A stretch of DNA of 64,000 nt from Brachionus rotundiformis (taxonomy: Eukaryota > Rotifera > Eurotatoria > Ploima > Brachionidae), in the NCBI GenBank assembly GCA_016802295.1, contig JAESIW010000200.1:4154327-4218326 (forward strand). The letters run 5' to 3'. A program made the translations under genes and the position numbers. Positions 31,355-42,700 of this stretch are shown here, in pieces (the stretch's first letter is position 1; every line of letters begins with the position of its first letter). The notes below the pieces were generated by a model that was not told the DNA's origin, ran no database searches, and saw only the letters and a list, made by a program, of their open reading frames with translations.

Positions 31355-31410
31355 ATATTATTGAATATCCGAATCAAGTATTTGAAAAAAAAATTAAATT
31401 AAAAATTTTA

Positions 31411-31633
31411 CACTCAAACACCGCAGGAGTTTTTTCGACTCTATATACTTTATATCTTATTTGTATTTTGTTAAATAAATAAAATCACTTTTTTAAATTT
31501 TTTTTGCAATCTAATAGTTAAAATAAAAAAGTATTAAAATTAAATTATTTGTATTGCAAACATAATATTTGATGGAATAAAAATTAAAAAAATTAACTCA
31601 CGGGGTCCAAAAAACCCCTCCGGATTTTGAGTG
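31411..31633. mobile_element. MITE with CACTCAAA ends and TTA target duplication
   Basis: The left end CACTCAAACACCGCAGGAGT and the right end, read in reverse complement, CACTCAAAATCCGGAGGGGT share about 30 bp of imperfect inverted repeat continuing through a T-run. TTA stands at both sides (31408-31410, 31634-31636). 223 bp, no ORF. Confidence 0.65.
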
Positions 31634-31732
31634 TTATAATTTAAATTAAAAAAAAATTGAAAAATATTTAAATACAGAACAAATAAAAATTTTTAATAAC
31701 AGAAAATACAAAAATGACTAGAAGTATATTAA

Positions 31733-31855
31733 TCACTGAAAAAGTTTTAAATTTTCACTAATAAAAACAACTTTTCTAACATTTTCTGGGCTTATTATGT
31801 TTTTCCTGTCCCGGACGCTGTACCCAGCACTTGAAAAAAGCTGTTCTGACATCCA
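31733..31855 (-). pseudogene. hAT transposase C-terminal dimerisation remnant
   Basis: The reverse strand encodes about 40 residues up to a TGA: LFSSAGYSVRDRK, then NIISPENVRKVVFISENLK. This is the hallmark of the hAT-family C-terminal dimerisation region (S-RLFS-AG...R--L-PE-V--L-F---N). No upstream transposase remains on the minus strand. A dead remnant. Confidence 0.78.
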
Positions 31856-32157
31856 AATAAGTAGCCGTAATTAGAAAATTCTCAATTACAATATTATATT
31901 TATTTAAAATATTTCTACATAAAACAAAAGAAACTTTTTAATAGTGGAAATGAATAATGAATCCTCAGTAGCTTTATAAAGAGTATGTCTTAAACTTAAA
32001 ATAATAAAAATTGCAATTGAAATTGTACGATATTTAACGCCAGCTTACTCATTAGTTGCATCAAACGGCAATTTTTTTTCGGTGTCGTTTAGGACTAAAT
32101 TCTCCTATCTGTTGTTTAGCCTTCTATCTCTCAAAACATCCTTTACTTGTAGTTTAC

Positions 32158-32232
32158 CGGTAAATCGGTTGTTTCTAAAATCGGTCTTAAATTAGAACCG
32201 GTTATAAATTGGGTCCGGTTTTAAAACAGGTT
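32158..32232. repeat. Short array of CGGT-containing 16-17 bp units
   Basis: CGGT occurs at about 32158, 32166, 32182, 32199 and 32215, with an AGGT variant at about 32228. The four central sites are 16-17 bp apart, in otherwise AT-rich DNA. One unit contains the full palindrome AACCGGTT. It may be a small degenerate minisatellite or a cluster of binding sites. Confidence 0.5.
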
Positions 32233-32659
32233 ATTATGGTCGAAACTGACTTTTGTAATGAGCTGCTTAATTCTGATAAATATGAAAAAAATAATATTTT
32301 CAAAAAATGTAATTTTTTGGTTTGTTATTTAAAATTCAAGACATGTTTCCAATTAATTAAGAGATATATTGGATGAAAAATCTCTGTATTTTTAAATTTT
32401 AAAATTTAATATAGATTTTAATTTAACTAAATTATATCTTTTTGCTGATGCAAGATTCCTTTCAACCTTTGGAAAGGTTGTCATATTGAAACTTCATCAA
32501 TTACACTATCTATTTTTTTTATTTAAAAGATAATTTAGGAAAGGGGAATTTTTAGGCAACTCCGAATGACATAGCCCTCTTCTCTAGTCCTCTTGTTAGC
32601 AATTCTTATTTTACAAAATTTAGATTAATTTAAAAAAAGACAAAAATAATTAGGAATGT

Positions 32660-33040
32660 TTTTTTGGTTTTGTGAAATTCAGTACAAAATGGCAAAAAGA
32701 ACAGAAAAAAGTGTAAAAAAATTGAATTACTTTTTTCCTAAAGGTTTAAACCTAATTCTGTAAATGCAGAATGGTGCAACATTCAAAGTTGCATCAAATA
32801 TCTATGTCTGCTAATTTTGCAGAGTTCAGCAGAAATTAAATTTCAATATAATCGAGTGTAGTGCATTTTGCAGAGATTTTGCACATCATTAGCAGACTTT
32901 TACAGTTGATGCAACTTTGAATGTTGCACCATTCTGCATTCACAGAATTAATTTTAAACTTTTAGAAAAAAAGTAATTCCATTTTTTTACACTTTGTTCT
33001 GTCCTTTTGTACTGAACTTCACAAAACCTGTTTTTTTTAA
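32660..33040. repeat. Foldback MITE with arms of about 150 bp
   Basis: The left arm (from about 32664, GGTTTTGTGAA) includes CAGTACAAAA, GTGTAAAAAAATTGAATTAC, and GCAGAATGGTGCAACATTCA. The same blocks occur inverted and in mirror order up to about 33035. The arms differ by scattered substitutions (roughly one in eight). The centre, about 32815-32890, contains a further TTTTGCAGAG repeat. No ORF and no certain target duplication. Confidence 0.8.
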
Positions 33041-33049
33041 GATTTGTAT

Positions 33050-33701
33050 TTACATTGTTAAGCAAATTCAGCTATGTTCTTGGCAGGGAAGGTAAAATAT
33101 ATAATGGAGTTTTGTATTTTTAGTATTTTGTACAACTCAAAATACAATTAAACTAACTAAACACTGGTATTTTAATTTTTACTAATACTCACTTAATTTT
33201 TTTTACTTTTTTTTCAGTATCTTAATTGTTCGTATTCATTTAAAAAAACATATAACTTCTAGTTCTAATCGCAGTTTTTTTTTACTTCTTTATAAAGTTT
33301 TTCATTCTTTATTTTAAAAATAAATATTAAACCAAGATTAATTTTTAATTCAATTAAAGATCGAAATATTAAAAAAGTCATTTGACTAGTTAAAAGATGT
33401 AAATAATGATCTATTATGGTTTTGATTAAAAAATTTAATTCATTTCGATCATATAAATTTATTCAAGAAAACTTTTTAAAAATTTATCGATATTTAAATT
33501 ATTAAAGCAAAATAGTTAAAATATGTTATTTAAACAATTTCTTTACATTTTTACAATTTAGTTAATATTATTTTTGTCAAAAATCTGAATTGTTTTTCTG
33601 ATTTTCTATAAAGACAAGCAAAATTTTGGCAAATTTTATCGCTTAAAATTAATTTAATTAATCGTGCGAAGAAAAATAGTTTACTAAATTAATCAAATCG
33701 A
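33050..33701. other. RIM 3' flank, nothing recognised
   Basis: AT-rich sequence downstream of the RIM stop codon, probably including its 3' untranslated region. Confidence 0.4.
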
Positions 33702-36700
33702 TCATTTGACCATTTTCTGTGAAGAAATGCTGTATTCACTTTCTGTTTGACTAAAATCGTTAATTGAAGCTATAGATGAAAAATCGGTAATTATAGATGA
33801 AGCAGGATACAACTTATACCATCCAGTAAGTCCTTCAATTAACTTACAATCATCTAATACTATTTGAACTATGCCCATGAATACTTTTTTGTCTAATTTT
33901 CCATAATCTCCCCACACTGTGAGCTGTAAAATCTTGTGCTTGTAATCAGACTCGAAGCGAATAGTTTCATTGTAAACCGGATTTAGAGTCCGGCGTTGTA
34001 ATGTAGTTTTTTGCTTTTCAGTGCATGAAACTCCATTATATAAATAAAACTTTATGTAAACATCTTCAATTCAGTTTTAATAAAAAATTATAAATATATT
34101 TTTAATTAATATTTTACTTGGTAAAATCCTGTGACCAATTTTAGGCTTTAGCTTCTTTACTTCGAAAACCTGAATTGTAAGCTTTTGATTCTGGATATTC
34201 ATTTGAAGGTTTATTTCTCCAAGACACGGCAAGCCTAGCACTTGTCTACTAACTTTTTGACCAGGACCAAGATTTTCAATAAACTCATTAAAAGGCTTTT
34301 CATGCGGCAATTTCAATGCACCAGACCAAAGCTTTGGTTTTTTGTCCTCAGTAGATGAGTCACATGAAGATGGACTTAGGTTTCGATTTCTCAATTCCGG
34401 CAACATGCCGTATTCCTCGCTACGAGCGAACCCAAATCTCTTGCTTCCAGTCAAATTTGAGGCACTATTGCTTTTTTTGGATAGACCCAGAATTACCAAA
34501 GCTTTGGCCATACTCGGTCGACGCTTTTTATTAGCCGTTTCTGGCAGATTGCTCATCGGATTGGTCAATGCAGAATCCGACATGGTTCCATCATTTTTAT
34601 CATTATTTTTTCTTTCTGTTATTTGGTTTAAATTTTTGACAACAGTGCCTGGCTGATTTGAATCTTTGGTACCTATTGCTTCAGCAGATGGTATGTTTTT
34701 AGTTTCATAAAAATCTGTAGAGTCTTGGGTTTCTCCCAGATTTTTTTTTTCAAAACCTTCTGAATTTAAAGTGGTATTAATTTTCTGAGCGGTTTGGCCG
34801 TCGGTTTTTGTCGAATTAAGCACTGCATTTTGAGTTCTTTTATTCAACAAACGAGTTGAGAATAGTCTTTCTGGTTTTGCACCAGAACTATTTGAGTTTG
34901 CTCCTGACTTGCTTTGGAATGTTTGAGATGAAGAATTGGCAAGAGTATTAATTTGAGTCAAAGAGTCTTTATTCAAATATAAGCTGTTTTCTTCACAATC
35001 GATTATCGGATTCGAATAGGCTTTAATATACGATTTTTGTAGGTTTTCATATTCCATTTTATCAATACTAGGTGACATTCTTTGATTATTTGGCTTTTCT
35101 CTTAAAGGAAACATGTTATGATTTGGCAAATGTTCCAAGCTATTGGGCTGGATATTTTTTTTTGGCATCAGTTTGCTTTTAATTTCGTCACTGTTTGCAC
35201 AAGTGACTCGTCTTTGGTTGGTATATATGTTTGTAATGTGTTCTTGATTATTTGGACCATTTAAGCCGCCCAAACTTTCAAATTCTCTGATACCAGTATA
35301 AAATCCGATTTCTTGATCACTTATGTTTTTAATATCTCTACTTTGTTTAATATGAAAATCTCTTGTTTGAGAGTTTTTTTTGCCAAAAGTTTCTGTACTA
35401 TTCGGAATAAAATCTTGAATAGACTTCTTTAGTTGACTAATCGATGTTTCACTATCAGTTATTGAATCATCTTTGTTGAGCATTTTTTCCATTTTATGAT
35501 TGTGGCACTTTTCACCCAGACAGTTCATCTGTTCATCTGCTACTAAAAATAATAAATTTAATATCAAATAAAAGCAAACGAATCGAATACAGAATTTTCT
35601 TTTTATATCTTTTTATTAGAAAATCAGGAAGTCAAAATTTAGAAAAAATTAAAAAGCAATTAAATGAGATAAAATTTAAGAAAATTTTAGACTCTAATTT
35701 TAAAAGATTTTTTTTTTAATTTGAGAAATAGATGCGAATCTCAGCGAGGTTGAGGAAAAAATTTTAGAACCATGCAAAATTTAAATTTGATCTTAAAATA
35801 ATTCGAAATAGCAAATTTTGAATTAATTTTTGGTAAAATTTTGCCATATATTAAAAATATCAATTGAAATAGATTGACTTTAATCAATAAATGCTAATAA
35901 TTAATTAGACAAGCATTTAAGAGCTAAATAATTTAAATCAATAGCTGATATTTTAGATTCTGCAATTTGAATATTAATATGTATTAAATTAATTTGATTT
36001 AATTAAAGCTAAATGTCATTTAATAGCACATGTATAGAACCGACAACTTTTTTCCTAAAGGAGACTAAACGTGCAAATGTTCTTAATTCAAAAATTTTAA
36101 AAAATAATTTAAAATAATTAATTATCTAAAAATTTTTAATTAGTTGAATGTATATATTGTCTATAGTACTTTTTTAAAATAAAACAGTAAAATAGTAAAA
36201 TAATTTTAAAAAATCAGGATGTTTAGTTTTACTAAACCCCACGTTTTTTTCAAATAACCTGGATTATAATTAATAAAATCATTTTGTTCAAATAAGAGGA
36301 AGGACTTAGTCCGATCCAACCTGCTTGGGTATCTCCCAAACTATATGTTTAAATAAACAATTCCTCTTTTCGAGCAATTAACAAATGATATATTGAAAAA
36401 AACATGATAATAAATACAACGTAAAATTTAGCCCAACATTTGCATTGCATATCTTTTAAAATCTAAGAATAGATACATAAATTGAACAAAACAAAAAGTG
36501 AACCGAACCATATTGTTCAAGTTTATTGACTTACTTTTATTTGTTTCGTTGAGCTTCTCGAGAGGAATTTGTGGAAGCTGTCGTCTACGACTGTTCAAAC
36601 TTCCACTATTAAGACTCTCTACAGATACACCTGGAGCCGGCTTGGTGAACAATTGCTCAGTTACTGCAATTATATCAATGTCTACCACACGATTTTCAAA

Positions 36701-39700
36701 CATTTCTGGCGTAATGGCAAATTCAGACTTAAATGAAATAATTTATAAATATTTTATTAAATTTCTTCTTAAAATACTGCTCCGATAGTTTGTTTGTTTT
36801 GATAGCTGATTACTTCTATATGAATGGTCAATTCGTTGACGAGGTTTTGATCTACAGGCTCGAAATTAAAAGCTTGGCTTATGTTCACAAGAGAGAATGG
36901 TTCTTCCAACCTATATGAATCACTCGTTTTGGAGAATATTTTTCTTTTAAAAAAAAAGCAATTTAAAACCTATTTCTTTTGAGATTAAGAAGCAAAAGTT
37001 GGAAGTTTCTTACTTTTTTAAAGAAGTAAATATTTGAATTTTACAGAAAACACATTCCAATTGAGTTATTTGCTGATTTATTAATAGTGTCAAAATATTA
37101 ACAAAGAGCTTGTTTTCGATTGAATCATGAAACAATTTCAGCTAAGGAAATTGAGGAATTAAACGTGAAAAAAAAAGGAAAAATGGAAAATACTTGAATT
37201 TTGCCTATTGATTTAATTTGTTCAAGTATTTTTTGATTATTGGCATTTGTTTTGGCATTTGACTCGGCTTAAAAAAATTATAAAGTCAGAATTTATCCAA
37301 ACAAAATTGCTAAAATTTATGGCAATCTTTTACCATTTAAAAGCGCATTTTTGATTTTATACTCGAGCAAATAAAAGTCCCTTATAGTCCTATTTCTGGC
37401 ACCGAGGAGATAAAATTTTGAAAGTATCATTTTCCATGTGGTTTATTTTCCTCAAATAATAAAAGCAATTAATTTTAATTTCCTTGACTACTATTAGAAA
37501 ATGATTAAAATTTAACAAAAACTTATTTTGATATGGTTTAATAGAATTTTGAGTTGCCAAGGAGAAGTAAAATAAATTTAACGAAAAAAAATTTTGTGCG
37601 TGAGACTTTAAAATAATAGATTTATCAAGAAAAATTTCCTTTTTAATTTCTATTCCAATCTAAAATAATCAAAAGCAATTCTAAATTAAATCTAAAATTT
37701 AAATGAAACAAAAAATGAGAATATTTCAATAAATTTCTGTTTGTCTTTGAAATAAGATAAATCTAAAAAAATGAATTTCAAATTAAAATAGAATTTTAAT
37801 AAGGAAGATTACTAACTCAATGGAATTATTGATTGAAATTAAACTGGGAAAATAAAACAGTCTTTTGGATTAAGGCATTTTCTCAGTCAAAGAAATGATA
37901 ATGATATTGGAAGTATTTTCATTTTAATTTTAGAGACTAGATTTTGTTGATCAATTATTTTAAAAAATGCTTTATTGAATTTAAAAATTTGAAGGAGATT
38001 TTTTATTTTATTTTTTGTAAGTGAAAAATGATTGAGAACATGAAATTTTGACAATTTGTCAAATCCGTAAGAAGTAGGTGTAAATGAAAGATCTATTAAT
38101 TAACTTATTAAATAAATTTTTAAATTTCTATATGGCATCATTATTACTTGAGAAAAATAAAAAACAATCTTAATTGACAATTTTTTTTTAATAAAAATTA
38201 GCTCTTAAAAATTATTTGATTAATGTAAATTGCCGAAGGATTTCTACATTACTTATTTAAGAGCGAAATATCAACTACAATCAAAATAAACATATTTTTT
38301 GATTTTCTAAAAATTTTTAAAAATCCATTTTTTTAAATGTATCTAAAAAATTATGATAATTGTGATTGATTTGAAATAGATGATATAAATTGCAAAAAAA
38401 GATAGATTAAATCGATAACAAAGAGATATGTTAGAAATAATTAGATATTAATTTACCAGTCTTGGTTTATTAAATATATTATATTTTAATAAACCATAAT
38501 TTAATTTAAGAAAGTATATATATAAAAAAGTATTAATTTCAGCCAAATGGGATAATTAAAAAAGAATATTAAAAAAAACATCCTTATCTTTCTTAAAGTA
38601 TGAAATAAAGAAATTCATATTTTTTAATCATAGACATAAAAGATCTGAAATTAAATTCCTTATAACCAAATGCTGGATATCTTTAGATAACTACCTGCCT
38701 TTCTTTTTGTTTTTTTATCATTTAGAGTCAAAAATGCGCGTTTAAATTGCTAAATAAATAAATAAATTTTATTCAATTGATTAAAAAATTGCTGGTACAA
38801 AAATTAATTATTAAATTCTAAAAAAAAAGCTGTATATTAAATAGCTAATTGAGCAAAAAAGCGAATTATTTTTAAAAATTAAACATTTAAAACATTTAGA
38901 ACGATTCAAATAATAGCATTTGTTTAAATTGCTTTTTCCTTATTTAGAGAAGATACTAAATACTGCCGTAATGACGAAGTGATTGATTTGAATATAAAAA
39001 AAAGATTATTTATACAATTTTGGCAAGGTTTTTCTATAAAATTGCTTTCAGCTTCGTCATCAATGCGGCATAAGTTAATTACATGAAGATTATATTCAGT
39101 CTTCATTATTTTATCGAGCTCTTCCTGATCAATGTAGGGGATGGAACTATACGAGTAGCTGGGTCGCACACCATGATTTCCCACAGCTAGCAAATTTCTA
39201 CCCTTTGAACGTACTAGTGTAGATGGGTTGCTGACAATTTTGTTCGATTTTTGGTCCTTTTTGGCAACAAATAAGCCCTCTTGACAACCAGTAGTTGAGG
39301 GCGTTTGTAAATCAATGTTAAACAAACGCATATTTGGTGTCTTGATATAACTGGAAGACGATCCGATGCTTTGGTAAATCAAAAAGCTGCCCTCAAAGTT
39401 AACTACCGATTTATTCGGTTTGTATTCTGGAACTAAACCACTCGTGAACCTTTTGGATCGTTTTTGAACCGGAGTTTCGTATAAATTCATGTCCTGAACC
39501 AATTTGGGAAAATTAGGTGGAGAAGTGGAGGTGATTGTTATTACAGGTAGCCGACTTTTTACTCTTAATTGGAGAGATCTGACAAAAAGGACTATAATAA
39601 GTATTTTTTTCCATCTAAACCTGGCTTTCAACTCAATCTCTAATGTTTGAGTCAATGTTTCTTGCTTAGGATTCTTTTTATAAATCCAAAGAATGTCTTC

Positions 39701-42700
39701 GTCACTGAACTCATCTATATAGACTTTTTCACATATATTATTATTTGAATCGTTTAAAGGCATTTGGCTACAGATTGACGAGTTAAATACAGCTAAGGGT
39801 GCTGATACATCGAATATGCTTTCTCTCAAGGAGCACATTACTGACTTAAAATTATGCAGAATTCTACTTTAATTTAAAATAATTTAGCTTAATTTGACTT
39901 AGCCATTGCGAAGGATTGATAGATTTGTTTTAACTTTTTAAGTAAAAAAAAAATGCATGCTTAAAAAGAATTCTACATAATTTAATTCTACATTAAAATC
40001 ACACTTAAAGTTAAAAATTTACTAACCATTTCTTATGCTAATGCTAGACTCAGCATCCTGTGGGTTATGAGCATTATTTGTCCTTAATTAATTAAATATT
40101 AAAATGTTTTTCTTTTAATAAATTGATTTTTATTTCATGAATACATGTTTTACATTAATCTAAAATTTTAAACAATTAAAAACAAGTTGAACAAAAATAC
40201 TTATCAATGGAAAGCAGAACGGGTTTTATATGAAAAAAAAATTAAATTAAGGCAAAAAAAGTATTCATGAAAGAAAAATCTTATCAAAAAAAATATAAAT
40301 TTTACTTTAGACATCTTTCGACTATTAGTTCAATCTGAGCCTCTTGTTTAGATTTGTTTATGATCGAGTAGACTTCGTCAAAACTGAGACCCCGCAGAAG
40401 TTTACCATTCCATTTAACTATCTCATCATTGACTTGAAGTCTTCCGATAGTGTCAGCGATTGAGTCTTTTTTGAGCTTGACAATGAATGCACTAAGTTGA
40501 TGAGTGATTGGATGGGGTCTGCCACCAATTACTTTCATACCGAACGATAGTGATAAATTGAAGTCAGTCGCCGAATCTATGGTTGAATTGGACGAAGAGT
40601 TTACCACAGAATTTGAATTGTTTATCATTGACTTTTTTAGTACTACATGTCCTATCATTTTTGTGCCATCTATCGAAAGCTTCCAGTCGCTTGGCTAAAA
40701 AAATCAAAATATTATTTAACTCATTTTATAGCTTTAAACTAAATTCTTGATAATTTCATTGAATAAAAGGTATTGTTTTGTCAAATTCAAGAATGACAAA
40801 ATAAATTTAGAGGACTATTAATACATTTTGAATTGAATTAATATTAAACTAAGTGGCTGTTGACTCTCATTTTTATTTTAGAATTATAACTAAGATTTTT
40901 AAAAATTTTATCTCAAATATTATATTTCTTTATTATATTTCATAAATTTAAAACAGCTATTTCTTCAGTGTAATAAACTGTCAACAATCGTGAAATAACT
41001 TGATAGAAAAACAAACTTCTACTTATAGGAAAAAAAGTGCATTTATAACTTTAGTTATCTGGAATATAAGCAAATTGCTAATATTTCTCATTGAAGAAAA
41101 AAATGTCTTTTTAATGAAAAATTTATTTTTCTAAATACATATTTCTAAATATGTATTAACTGATCTAAATAGCCACATTATTTTTCCTAATCAAAAAAAT
41201 AACTCTTTTTTAAATCGTTTTCATTTTGGTGAATTTATAAATGGTCATAATAAAATCTTTTCAAGAGCTGGAATTAAAATTAAAATTATTTTTCTCAAGA
41301 AAAATAAAAATATATCTTAATCTTTTAATCTAAATCTTCAGTTTTGTCCAAAAATGAGTCATATTTTTGATGCTGGTGTGATCGACAAAATTTATCACCA
41401 AATTCAAAATTGGCTGAATTAAAAATGAACAAAAGCTCTCTAAATTTTTTTGTAAAAAAAGGAAAGATAATGCTTATAAAAGAAAAAAAGTATCCATTGA
41501 TGCTGAGAGTTTTTTAATGTCGATGTAGTTCTATTAGAACATTTAAATTAATCTTTGGTGATTGTTTTTTCCTCATTTCATCATAAAAGGCGAATGCTTT
41601 CAAAAGAAAAAAGATGTGAAAATTTGATAACAAATTAAAATATTGATATAAGTTTTTTTCATCAATTTGATCATTAATTTGTCCAACATCATAAAAATTA
41701 TCACATTTCGGACAAGACGATTTTTTAAAATTGGTACAGTAGAACAGAACATACTTTATGTTGCACCAAATTGAATCTACTGTGGTAATTTTTAGGTATT
41801 TCTTCAAATAGAAGTAACCCAAAGCAGAAGAGACTTGCTTGTATTTTAATCAAAAATTATTCTTTATTTGAATTATTTATTAACAAAAAATGTGTCTTCA
41901 TGAATCATGTCTAATGTAAAACATGAATTTTCCTTGTCTCTAATAAAAGAGAAAAAAGGCATATTTTATTTTTATTTGAGAGCATTTTTTTTAATGAAAT
42001 TCTTTGATGACCGAACTTTCTTTTTTTCAAATCAAAAACCAATTATTATTAAGAAATAGGGCTTTAAAATAATAAGCTTTTTTTTAATTTCACTCTATCT
42101 TTAAGATCCTTTTCAGTTCATGTTTCGAATAATTAAAAAAATAAGTATAATATTTTTAATTAAGTACTTACAGATAAAAATTTGTTTATTTTATGGGCTA
42201 AAATTTCTTCTTTTGGTAAATCTTTTACTAAACAATTATCAACCACTGGACGTATCTCTTCTAACAATGAATTTCTATTTGACTTTCTGTTATTTATTTT
42301 CTTGGCAGTAAGACTTGCGCTTTCAAATTCCATTTCATCATTGGTGGTATACTCGGTTGTCGACCTTAATTCCTCTTCCAAATCGTCCTCTTCATTATCA
42401 TATTCTTCATCTAAATCTTCATTTCTATTACTCATTGCATTTGTATCGATATCTGCCGATTCGACTTCATCGCTCTGATTTTCATCATCGGACAGATTAA
42501 TCGATCTTTGTTTTAACTCAGCTAGAAGTTTGCTCTTAATAGCATTGGTGTCTACAGCTAGGGCTGGTAATGCTGGCTGCTTTCGAGCTTTAGCTGGCTG
42601 CTTGGTAAAACTGTTTCCCGATACATTCAACTCTTCTATTTTTCTAACATTTTCTTCCAAATTTTCCACGAGCAAATCTTTTTGTTGAAGTATCTCAGGT

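Noticed and set aside
42182..42500. Plus-strand ORFs rich in Ser and Leu
   Set aside because: They are antisense shadows of the acidic and Ser-rich RIM exon 3.
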